A DNA stretch of 64,000 nt, from positions 2,125,893-2,189,892 of the forward strand of contig JAVLUZ010000223.1 of NCBI GenBank assembly GCA_036768485.1, written 5' to 3'. Origin of the DNA: Mermis nigrescens (lineage: Eukaryota; Nematoda; Enoplea; Mermithida; Mermithidae). Positions 54,131 through 64,000 of the stretch are shown here, piece after piece. Within the stretch, counting starts at the first letter, position 1, and every line of letters starts with the position of its first letter. The notes beneath the pieces were generated by a model. It had not been told where the DNA came from and did not search any database. It saw only the letters and a program-made list of their open reading frames with translations. Both the position numbers and the translations under genes were made by a program.

Positions 54131-55116
54131 TTGAATGCACATTGATATGGGAAACTGGCGCTTCGTTCGCATTTTAACCAGTAGTAGATGGTTTTAGAAG
54201 GTACTTTTATTTGGGAAGGTCTGGCAGATCTGCCCCCTCGCTAAAGAATGTTTTTGCGCTGCATGGGTATCAGCTTCAATAGCTGCCCAGTCACCCAATA
54301 ACGCATTTAGATCGGCCAGCGTAAGCTCTGGTCCTGCTTGATAGATATTGAGTAGCTGTTGCTGCTCTTGTCCTCATTATGGGAATTGTTTTACTGTAAT
54401 AGTCCGATAATTGAAACAATCGTTGTTTAGCCAGCTATAAAATTACATTTAAACGCAAAAAAAGGGCAAAAATGGTTAGAAATAACGTATATAGACAGCA
54501 TAGGCAAGTACCTTACTTTATGCCATTTTTCATAGCTTATTGAGAAAATAAATTTTCTTTGTAAAACTTTGAATGTTATGAGCTTATTGGATAGTGCACT
54601 TTCGGAAACGTCAGAAAAGGCACTTTATTTGGTGCCCGGCGAACAAATCCCGAAATATAGGGTCATCAATTTTGTACCGCCCCCCTCCCCCAAAAAAAAT
54701 CATGCGTACGCCCCTGGCAACAACTTCTCAATATCTATCATGCCGGACCAGAGCTTACACTGGTCCATCAAAATGCGCTCATGGGTGACTGGGCAGCTAT
54801 TGAAGCTCTTACCCATGCAGCGCACAAAAACATTCTCTAGTGAGGAAGCAGATCTGCCAGACCATCTCAAATAAAATTACCTTCTAAAACAATCTACTAC
54901 AGGTTAAAATGCAAGCAAAGCGCCAGCTTCCCATATCGATATGCATTAAACTTGACTGCATATAATATCTCATTAAGTGCTAAATTACACGCAGTCCAGG
55001 CCGCTGGTTGACTGCATATAATTTTACGTTGTGTGCTATATTACCAGCAGTCTAGGCTGCTGGTTTTTGACTGCATATAATTTTACATTGTATACTATAT
55101 TACCTGCAGTTGACTG

Positions 55117-57516
55117 TAGTGATCGACCGGAGCCCCGGCCCCGGCCCCGGCAATCCCCGGCCATTTTGAGCATCCCCGGCCCCGGCCGGGGCAAGGTCAA
55201 AAAATGGCCGGGGCTGGGGAAAAATTTAGTGGAATTCGTATTTTGATACAGGCTGTGATACTGGCACTTATTTATCAATGAGCAAGTATTAATTTTGAGA
55301 ACTGTACTGATTAGACTATATGCATACTTACTTAATCCTCTACTGAAAAAATGTTCAGGAAAATCTGCATGTTTTTGATTCCTCCACTTAACTTATTTAA
55401 ACTAAATGCTACTTTTAACTCATTCATTCAAAGCCATGGCTAAAAGATTTAGAGTTGACAAATACGTTCTATTTCCTGTGCGTTTTTGACAAACTATTTT
55501 TACAAAAAACACTTTTACATTCAATTGAATGGGAACCATGGGCTTTAAAACGCGTTTCTTTTGTAATAGTTATTAGGATGGAGGTTAATTATAGGCGAAT
55601 GTAAACTATGCTACAGAATTGCATCCGATCCGATAAACTTAATATGTCTCAAATAGTTTCCTAAGGTCCAATGTTGAGGGGGGATGAAATCCCAAATTGG
55701 AGGACCAGAAAATTAAGTGGTGGACTATTATTAGCCGACTCTATTTTGTTGTACGAGCTTCTTGTGCTTGTACAAAGATCTCGAAAAGGTCTTTGTATGA
55801 GCTAACAAATTTTTGTAGCTATATTATATAAATATATTTTTAAACATTTTTGGTTACTATAATATGGTACAGCAGCGATTTTAGTGTGGTAAAACAGGGT
55901 CTTTTGACTTTTGATTGTATATTTTAGCTAATTTCTGGGTTTCTAACGCCAAAAATTACTAAAATTGTCTCAAAACGGCGCAAGGCGCCTAAAAATTTGA
56001 CATTTTTTCATTCTAAATACAAATTTTGCCCTTTTAAAGATATATAGGACAGACAAGTTTTCAACTCGGAGCAAAGCGCCGAAAATTTTTTCGAATTTAC
56101 CACCTTTTTACACTTTTTATCTTCTTAAAAATCTTTGTACATGTACAAAGATTGTCCTGAAAAGTCTTTGTACATCGGGAAAAATCTTTGGCGGATACAA
56201 AGAAACACTGTTTTGTACATGCAAATTTTTGTATACTTTAATATGGTACAGTAACGATTTCAGTGTGGTAGAACATATTCGACCTTTAGTAGTGTATTTG
56301 GCTAATTTTTGGGTTTCTGAATATTTGACATTTTTCCATTTTTCCATTCTAAGCGCAGTGTTGCTTACTACAAGATTTAATTCGCATATTACAATTTTTG
56401 TAATATTTCTGATTTTGTAGTACAAGTTGTTTTAGCTTTCTCAGTCGAGTTTTATGTGTGAATTCCATCAAAAGCTCATAAAAATTTCGGCACTTCACGC
56501 CAAACTAATATTATCAACTAAATCTAGGCCGAATTATCACATTTAGAACCACAATTTTTTTGTATTTGGCGAAGATTTTTACTGATGTACAAAGACGTTT
56601 CAGGACCATCTTTGTACATGTACAAAGATTTTTGGAGAAAAAACTGTAAAAAGGTGTAGAATTCCCTATTGCAAATTCTACCATTTTAAAGATTTTCAGG
56701 GGGTAAGCGGCTGCAAAAAATGAGCCGCGTACCCCCCTTCCCCTGAAAATGGCCGAGAAATATACAAGTGACAGGGGTTTGGGCCACCCCCCATCGACGC
56801 TTTGAAGCCCCGAACTTCCTTGAAAGTCAGAAAATATTTGATCACCCTCCCCCATTTTTTGGCAAAAACCTGCGCTTTTTTTGCTATTTTTATGTGTTTT
56901 TACCATTTTTGATTTAGTCGGTGATAGTTTCTTTATTTACTCTAGCTCACATTCTAAAATAATGTACCACTTCGTGAAATTCTAATAGATAGGTACACTT
57001 TTGCCATACTAAAAAATTGAGTTCAAAAAATTCAAAAGGTTTTCACCAAAAATCGTCTGACGGTGACTTGTGTCTCGGACCCTCAGGGAGTTATACCCCT
57101 CCCCCTTATGGGAATGTGTGATGTCTCACTTATTACATCCAATACCTATTGCATCCAATCGCTACAGCAGCAGTAGCAGTAGCGAAGATTCAAATGATTT
57201 AGAGTGTGCTAATCGTAGCGACATGACTTTATTGATGATTCATACAATGAAACACTGAACTAAATTTGTTTCTTGTGACATAAATAGTAATAAAACTTGA
57301 TATGAAAAGGCGCACCTAACTTTGCGCTAGCCATTTACTACTGAATGGAGCAGTCGCTCATTATTTCTTCTCCTATGCCCACCCCAAGTATGTGTCATCC
57401 AATAATATTTTCCTTGTCTGACCCGGCTAGCCCGGCCCCGGCGCGGGGCCGGGGATTTTCTTTCAGCCCCGGTACCGCCCGGCCCCGGCCAAAAAAGTCG
57501 CCCCGGTCGATCACTA
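55117..57516. mobile_element. hAT-like element B (TAGTGATCGACCGG family)
   Basis: TAGTGATCGACCGGAG to CCCGGTCGATCACTA with perfect 8-bp duplication GTTGACTG (55109-55116 and 57517-57524). The subterminal regions are CCCCGGCC repeats. The interior carries F-element pieces (55745-56220, 56545-56650) and a J/U-like C-rich block near 56700. No transposase seen. It cuts the right terminal repeat of element A. Confidence 0.9.
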
Positions 57517-58009
57517 GTTGACTGCATATAATTCTTGCCTTGGAAATTTGACACTCTAAAGAAAAAGGTAGGTAGGTAGCTAAAACGCTTAAAACAGCAC
57601 CTTTTCTAAGAACTTATTGGAAAGTTGCGAATACTGGAGGAATGAAACACACATATAACGACTCAATTCCGGGTGGAGGGTTCCAGCCGTTCTTAGGGAG
57701 GGAGAGTAAATGATCTCCAATTTTTGGCCAAAAACTGCCAAATGAAGGCACTTTTGCAGTTTAGAAGGTGCTACGGAAAAAAGATTTCAAATTTTCTCAA
57801 AATTTGATACAATATACCTAATTCTGATACACTAATCACGAACGTGACATAATTTCATCGCAGACTAGTCATTTCCAAAACATTCGAGTTTTAATTTTAC
57901 TTTGAAATTCTTAGTTTGGCATTCGTGTAGCTGGTTCACATATGTATTAACATAGTCATATTATAAGGGCGTATGTGTGCGGTCGATAGCATCTGAGGAA
58001 ACGAGAGAA

Positions 58010-58085
58010 AGTTGCTGGCAGTCGGATTCGAAACGTGAACCCCTTGCTCTAAAGTCCAGAACCATAACCAATCGACTAACGCTGG
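58010..58085 (-). repeat. tRNA-like segment, first copy, in element Q
   Basis: On the - strand, TAGTCGATTGG (58078-58068) fits RNA polymerase III box A, and GTTTCGAATCC (58034-58024) fits box B with one mismatch, 34 bases apart. The arms do not pair as a true tRNA. A second copy lies at about 58250-58325. Looks like a tRNA-derived promoter carried by a DNA element. Confidence 0.5.
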
Positions 58086-58405
58086 TTAATCTCGATAAAG
58101 ATTGTAAGGTATTCGTGATGTTTTGCTGGTTTAACAGCTGATAAGGCTTAGGCTTAGTGGCATTCGTGTAGCTGGTTCACATATGTATTAACATAGTCAT
58201 ATTATAAGGGCGTGTGTGTGCGGTCGATAGCATCTGAGGAAACGAGAGAAAGTTGCTGGCAGTCGGATTCGAAACGTGTAAAACTTGCTCTAAAGTCCAT
58301 AACCATAACCAATCGACTAACGCTGGTTAATTTCGATAAAGATTGCAAGGTATTCAAGATGTTTTGCTGGTTTACCAGCTGATTAGGCTTAGGCTTAGTA
58401 TCATG

Positions 58406-58550
58406 GACTGACCAAAATGTTGTTGCCAGCGTTTAAAATAAGCCTGAGTAATGGGATGCGACGAGCGGAGCGAGCAGAAGCGAGCGACGCGAGTTGACAT
58501 CCCATTACTTAGGCTTATTTTAAACGCTGGCACCAATATTTTGGTCAGTC
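58406..58550. repeat. Long hairpin, 53-nt arms, GA/CG-rich loop
   Basis: Left arm 58406-58458 (GACTGACCAAAATGTTG to AGTAATGGGATG) pairs almost fully with 58498-58550 (CATCCCATTACT to ATTTTGGTCAGTC). The loop 58459-58497 is purine/CG-rich (GAGCGGAGCGAGCAGAAGCG). Confidence 0.9.
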
Positions 58551-59030
58551 ACATGAATCTACTGGAAAAATCTGATGACTGCCTTATTTGTTTTCGACTT
58601 TACTCAAATCAAACCAGTTAGGTGGCAGCTTTCACCGGATACTACTTGCTGTATACGTACCTATAACGTGGCTATCTTAATACATATGTGAACCAGCTAC
58701 ACCAATGCCCTTAGTTTTTCAGTTTTTTAATTTTCTTTAGATTACGATCAGTTTTTGTGCGCTGATCACCAATACGACATAAATTTTGGACGAAGATAAA
58801 TAATTCTACAATTATTCAAATCAAAATATTGTTTTATAATTGTAAAAAATTTCAATCTTTTGCGAGGCTTGGTAGTTATGGCAACCCTGCCCTGGTCACA
58901 CACTGCCTTGTCGCATACAGTAATTAGAGATCAACAATCCTTTACTCAAGCAAAATGCATAACATTTTTGCAGCAACACTTCTGATTCTTACACCAATTC
59001 GGTCAACAAGTGGTCCGGGTTTGACTTCCG

Positions 59031-59612
59031 GCCGCAGTTATAGTCTGCTTCATTTATCCGAGAGCTTTTTCAGTAAATGCTTTCGGAGGCTACAGTAACA
59101 CCTTCTTTCTTATTTACTGTAGGTCACTAGATCTCACTGTAGCTGTATAGTAAAGATAGGGTTTTCAATAAGATTTTTGCGACATAATTTATTCACGTCT
59201 TCCAGCAGACCAATCAACTTACAGATAAAAATCGCGCATTCAAGTTATCCTAAGTTTACACTTTGAACACAATAGAATTAAATGTTAAGAAGCGCCGCAA
59301 ACTCCCGCATAGCGTAGTGGTAAAACGTCTGCTTGTCGACGGAGCAATTCGGGTTCGAATCCAGTCTGTAGCTTTTTATTTAGCGCACTTACTGTAGTAT
59401 GTCCCAGCACTAATTTAATGCTTAAATTAAATTTGTGCGGGCGGATTAGTGCATTAAAAATCAAAGAATTTCAGCCATTCGCCCTCACTGAGCTGATCTG
59501 CAAAATTACAGTAAATCGTCTTGTTTCGCTTACTGTAGCCTTTAAAAAATTGACTAAAAAGCTCTCGAATAAGTGAAACAGACTATAATCATTTACATCG
59601 GAAGTCCTTAGC
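59031..59612. repeat. Inverted repeat around a tRNA-like core
   Basis: The arms 59031-59135 and 59508-59612 share ACTTCCG, TTATAGTCTG, CGAGAGCTTTTT and GGCTACAGTAA in inverted order. The spacer carries the tRNA-like sequence at 59301. TATAGTCTGTTTCA also occurs in the arms of the 62-kb repeat and near 60180, which ties these into one family. Confidence 0.65.
59301..59370 (+). repeat. tRNA-like sequence (SINE head or tRNA pseudogene)
   Basis: TAGCGTAGTGG (59310-59320) fits box A and GGTTCGAATCC (59352-59362) is a perfect box B, with CTTGTCGAC at the anticodon-loop position. The acceptor, anticodon and T stems pair poorly, so it is not a working tRNA. Confidence 0.55.
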
Positions 59613-59629
59613 AAAAAAACCTGAAATTC

Positions 59630-62310
59630 AGAACTGACTGACAGCCGAAACCCGACCAAAGAGCGAAATCATGACGCTCTGCTATATGTATACTACAGTC
59701 TCTTCCATTCCAAACGGCCCATTTTCGATAAATTCTTCTTACTGTATTAGTTTTCACTGCATGCTAGGCTTCTGCTATTATGCTCTCGTTGCGGCTTATT
59801 GCTTTAAACTCTTATTTTTGAAGTTTAATTTGCTTAGCTCTGGCGGATCTAGCGAAGTGCTGCAAGAACCTACACCGCAAAATATTCCACTACGGTAATA
59901 AGCTGTAAGGCAAAAATATGCCGTTTGGAATTGAACAGACTATAGGAATCGCACAGAATGGATTCATTCAAAAAAAGAGATTTCGAGGAAAACGTGCACA
60001 CGTATTTGCATCACAAAGTTATAGTTTGTTCCACCCAACTTCGTTCATTAATTTTAAAACTATCTCCGACAATAAACTGACAGATTGCGATTATAGCATT
60101 GATCTGATATATAATTATCGTAACCCTCGCCTTACTGTCGTTGAACATTCTTATAATTTATACACGAAGTTATATGAAACAGTCTATAATTAAAGGTGTA
60201 AAGTAGTTTTGCTCATAATAGTCTTACAGTAGATATACGGGGAATAAATGACTACAGTATACCTAAAAAGTTAATTTGCTATGCTCCTGCTAAAACGCCA
60301 ATTTCTCTAAGAGTTTTGAACAATTTTCAACGAATTCCTTTTTGAACGAAAGAAGAGGGTTGCTGCATTAGGTATAATAAATATAAAGCTGTATCCTTTA
60401 TTTCACATAAACCAACATCAACGAATATGCAGCTTTTTTCTATGGGACTTTTCAAGTACAAAACTTGTCATGTTCCAAAAACTTTTTTTTAAATTGTTTT
60501 ATCTGAACTGGATTTTTTTGAGCTATTTTAAAAGAGTCCCGGTTGAAACTCAATGCGCTGCACATTCGAATGTTACGCTTTTTTAACACAATGAATCACA
60601 TGATGTATTATGGTGTAATCAATTCTCAGGGCTTAAAAACAGTTGGAACGGTAGTTCTGCGGCAATTAAAACCTCGTATGTTGACTCAAAACAATGTATT
60701 TACCTGAAATATAAATTGAAAATATTTTGTCAAGTTATAAAGCCAAGAAAAACTTGTTATTCAAGTTGTTCCGTCTGGAAGATAGCTTGCGATTTTTAGC
60801 TAGATGGTGGCCAAGCGTTTTTATTGCAAAAATTTCATTTGCGCTCTATGCTAGGCACCAAAGTTTTTGCCCGTCGCAATTTCCACCAGAAATTTACCTG
60901 TGAACACATTTAGGCCGAGACGCCTTTTGCCGATGAACGCAATTTTTATTACATTTTTCAACGTTGGTTCAACTCATACGTCATGCTCACTTGAGATTAC
61001 ACTTGGGAGAGGTCAGAAAGGCAAGAACCAACATTTTTGGTAAAAACTGTCAATTACCGGAACTCTGAAAGTTGAATATGAGCCAGTTTTTTGAGCAAGC
61101 ACAAGAGGGTTTGGATTTATGAGAGGTGCTCAAGCAAGGTAACTTGCATCAATAATCCTTGATGCTTGGATTGTGTACAACCCTCAGTTTCTGGTTTGTT
61201 TTCGACCACGTTTGCTGAAAATGTTTGATTTTTATCCATTTTTATCCTTGGGAGATCCAGACCAAAGTGATTGTCCGATCAAGACTCTTAAATTTATTGC
61301 CAAAAGGCTAACATGGTTACCAATTAAAGTAACTGTGGTGGGTAGGCACCTAATATGTGCCACACCGGTCGATACGCGCATTACATAGGTAAGTATTACC
61401 TACTAAAATTTGTTCATTACGTTGCCAAGCGATTTAAAAAAAGCCTTCTTCGCTAGTCAAGGCGACCGAATTTTTTTCGAGGGTCGGTTCTGCGAATTGA
61501 TTAGGATTCACATAAGCATACTTACTTATGATTTATGAGTATGACTTTTCTAATGATAAACTTTATCATCTGCTTCCTTATTGTTCACAGAAATCTTAGC
61601 ACAACAGGTAACCACCTACAGATGTACATGTATTTACGTACTATGTAACTCCTACCAAACTATCATAATCAATAAGCTTGTGCAGTCTGAAATTTCTGTT
61701 TGAGAATTTTAAATTTGATTTATTTTCTTGTCGTAGAGCATAAATGTGATAAAAGCACAGTTTTTCTTTCAGTTGTCTTTTGTCAGGATTTCCATATTAA
61801 CTTTTCGTTTTCTCCGGAATCCCTACGAGCATGCTCGAAACATAATTTGACAACTAAAATAATCTGCAATATTATGCTAACTGCGGAATTCTAATATTCA
61901 ATTTCTGTTAGCTAATTTGGAATCGACAACGTTGTCTGAAACGATGTGCGTGAAGAACCAGAATGAGCCCCCGTATATTCCTAACATTTACCTTTGCAAC
62001 GCTAGCCAGTCGTGCTGCTCGGACGCTGGGATATTCGCTTTGCTGTAGCGACAGGCTTTCCAGCCAAGGCGTGTAAGACCGAAACATGTAATTACGCTCA
62101 ACTAGAAGTTCTGGGGGATTAAGGACCCCTCGTCTGTCATCATGCTTTTGCAGTCGAAAAGGATACCATCATAGAATGCTGTCCTAGTCTATGTTAAGCA
62201 CACCTCCTTCTGATACTCTGGCAATTATTAATTTCATTATATGCAACTTTTTACGCTCTTTCTAAATTTGTATTGGACTTTTTATTTTGAAAAAAATTTG
62301 AAAGAGTTAT
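59630..62310. other. Gene-poor sequence
   Basis: No exon recognised. 60117-60193 (TATCGTAACCCTCGCC to GTTATATGAAACAGTCTATA) is a reversed copy of part of the 62-kb inverted repeat arm. The open frames here are short and without recognisable motifs. Confidence 0.4.
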
Positions 62311-62313
62311 GAC

Positions 62314-63792
62314 TAAAAACTATTAAAATGCATAAGAATAGGCACCTGGTGGACATTGTACATGCAAAAACAAGAAAAGTAGATTTATGTCGTCTTAAAT
62401 ACAATCAGGGGATGCTTTTGAAAAACTGAAAAATAATGAACCACTAAATTTTTCATTAGAACCCAATTTTCTCATTTATAGTTTTTCCTATATCACTGTA
62501 AATAGGCCGACAAACGCTGATTTCTTTCTGCTCGATAACTTCTCATAGAGGTTAATTATTAAAAACGATGTAACTGAAGCCAAAACGAGGGTAGTCAAAG
62601 TTCTATAGTCTGTTTCACATAACTTCGTGCATGAATTTTAAGAATTTTGATCGACAGTAAGCCGAGGGTTACGATAAATATATGTATACTAGCTAAGAAA
62701 AATGCTCCGATGGAACAAAAAAGATGAATATACTTGGAATTGTGGATTATTAAGGATGTAAAAGGAGGAGACTAGGAAAAATCTATCTAAAGTCGCAAAA
62801 TCTGCTAAAAATCACACTCTCTCTAAGCAACGCAAAAAATCGAAGTATATTCTGCGGCCAACAGATTAAAATAAATCTTTAACCATAAAAAATGATTGAA
62901 AAGCAGCACGTTAGCTATGCAGTAGCTATGGGAAACGATATTGAGTAAACTAACAGTCTTTCTAAGCCAAGTGAATGAATTAGCAAACATCGATGCATCC
63001 AAGACAACTGAAGAAATTATTGGTTTAAAACAGTAGGAAACGCGTAAGTTGACTTAAAACAGGCTAAATGTAAGTACAGTAGCATTCCCGTAACGATTGT
63101 GTGCACTAATTAATCGGCCCCTGCTTTGCTTGCTATAATGTTCAAAACAAAATAAAACAACTTTAAATACAATACCATTTAGTTTTCTATCAATCAGGAT
63201 ACGAAGCTAGTCAGCGTTGCTACTTGCCAGCAATTTAAAAAAAGTAAACATTATAGATTTCGTTTATACATTCTTATCTGAAACTTTGAACATTATTTAA
63301 AAAAGACACTTTGTTCGAAGCCGCAAAATTTACTTCGATTTTTTGCGTAAGTGTGATTTTTAGCAGATTTTGCGACTTTAGGTAGATTTTTCCTAGTCCC
63401 CTCTTTTACACCCTTAATCCTCCGTTTACCGTGTCCTATGCCGGTGGTATAATGAATCACTTTCGTGACATTTTTTTCTGTTCTACCTTATCCATGTGAC
63501 CAAAACTTTGTCTAGCCTCGTTTTGGCTTCAGTTACATCGTTTTTAATGGTTTAGCTCGAAGAGGAGTTACAGAGCAGTAAGAAATAGGAACTTTTTGGC
63601 CTATTTACAGTGATATCACAAAAACTCAAGATGGAAAAATAAGGTTCTAATAACAAAATGTAGTGGCTTATTCCTTTCCAGCCCTTTAAATGCATCCCCT
63701 GGATGTGTTTAACACAACAGAAATCTACTTTTTCTTGTTTTTGCATAATGCCCAACAGGTGCCTATTCTTATGTATTGTGATAGTTTTTTTA
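62314..63792. repeat. Large inverted repeat, about 0.5-kb arms
   Basis: The arms 62314-62859 and 63319-63792 match in inverted order over CATAAGAATAGGCACCTG, AAAAACAAGAAAAAGTAGAT, CACTGTAAATAGGCC, AACGATGTAACTGAAGCC, GGGACTAGGAAAAATCTA and CAAAAAATCGAAGTA. The spacer is about 460 bp. The last bases of the window (GTAAACGGAGGGTTAATAAT) repeat a piece of the arm, so another copy may begin there. No coding found. Confidence 0.8.
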
Positions 63793-64000
63793 ATTATACC
63801 TCTTTTTAAAAGTAATTTTCACAGAAAATAAAATACATATTCAGAAACAGCATAAAAAATTTTACTAAATGAAAGTAATAGCTGTCAGAGAATGTTAGGA
63901 AGGCATAGCTTAATATGCACTAGGAGTTTATGCCATGATGGTGTACTTCGACTGCAAAAACATGATGGTAAACGGAGGGTTAATAATCCACAATTCCAAG

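Larger units (their letters stand above)
53879..57539. mobile_element. Mutator-like foldback element A, interrupted by hAT element B
   Basis: Ends GGCAGTAATTATGTGCAGTC and GACTGCATATAATTCTTGCC are inverted, inside a perfect 9-bp duplication TTGGAAATT (53870-53878 and 57540-57548). Each arm begins with an array of about 60-bp repeats (four left at 53890-54125, three right at 54955-55110), then a further inverted stretch (AATAGCTGCCCAGTCACCC and GAATGTTTTTG.GC), so the arms are about 450 bp. Long inverted ends plus 9-bp duplication fit the Mutator superfamily. A 101-codon open stretch at 54569 is not recognisable as a transposase. Confidence 0.8.
57918..58709. mobile_element. Element Q with tRNA-like tandem and long hairpin
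   Basis: Inverted ends GGCATTCGTGTAGCTGG and CCAGCTACACCAATGCC match for about 45 bases. They are flanked by a perfect 8-bp duplication CTTAGTTT (57910-57917 and 58710-58717). The inside holds two 240-bp direct repeats (57918-58158 and 58159-58398), then a hairpin (58406-58550), then unique sequence. Confidence 0.9.

Noticed and set aside
54569..54874. 101-codon ORF inside element A, considered as a transposase fragment
   Set aside because: No DDE motif or zinc finger is visible, and it spans the loop and one inverted arm. Treated as chance.
59301..59370. Functional tRNA gene
   Set aside because: Box A and box B fit, but the acceptor, anticodon and T stems do not pair.

Overview
This is a window from a nuclear genome of an invertebrate animal, probably an arthropod. 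The evidence is intron-split genes with GT/AG borders, a clear RBM39/CAPER splicing-factor orthologue, and AT-rich introns packed with DNA transposons. I could not fix the species. There is no bacterial-style gene density and no operon. Most long open frames are shadows or transposon sequence.

Two host genes lie tail to tail. On the + strand, eight exons between 5893 and 26410 join in phase into a 641-residue C-terminal part of a Tudor-domain protein, the protein class typical of piRNA/germ-granule biology; its 5' exons lie left of the window or were not recognised. On the - strand, eleven exons between 53201 (start ATG) and 30393 (stop) encode an essentially full-length RBM39 (about 520 residues): acidic N-terminus, RS domain, RRM1, RRM2, Q-rich linker and U2AF-homology domain. 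Their 3' ends are about 4 kb apart.

Almost everything else is transposon. At least eight families with 8-bp target duplications (hAT-like) are present: D (ends CAGGGGCGGA), F (ends CACGG/CAGTG), B/C (TAGTGATCGACCGG), E (TAGGGATG, with a hAT transposase fragment), G (CAGACCCGTA), J (CATACATGTAAC), P (TAGAGGTGCACC) and Q (GGCATT). One family (M) and one large foldback element (A) make 9-bp duplications, as Mutator-like elements do. A mariner with a decayed transposase gene and a TA-flanked mariner-like deletion derivative are also present. Elements are nested up to four deep, and target duplications let the order of insertion be read directly.

Region by region: 1-5890 is F, D and G repeats with a 110-bp tandem array. 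5893-26410 is the Tudor gene with repeat-filled introns, including the nest at 7878-10234, the hAT relic at 13862-15842 and the mariner at 22525-24535. 26411-30392 is the convergent intergenic space. 30393-53201 is RBM39. 53202-64000 is gene-poor: a foldback element carrying a second transposon (53879-57539), the Q element with a tRNA-like tandem and a long hairpin (57918-58709), and two further large inverted repeats.

The most unusual sequence-level signal is a 13-bp mini-hairpin, GGCGCGAAGCGCC, repeated across several otherwise different repeat families.
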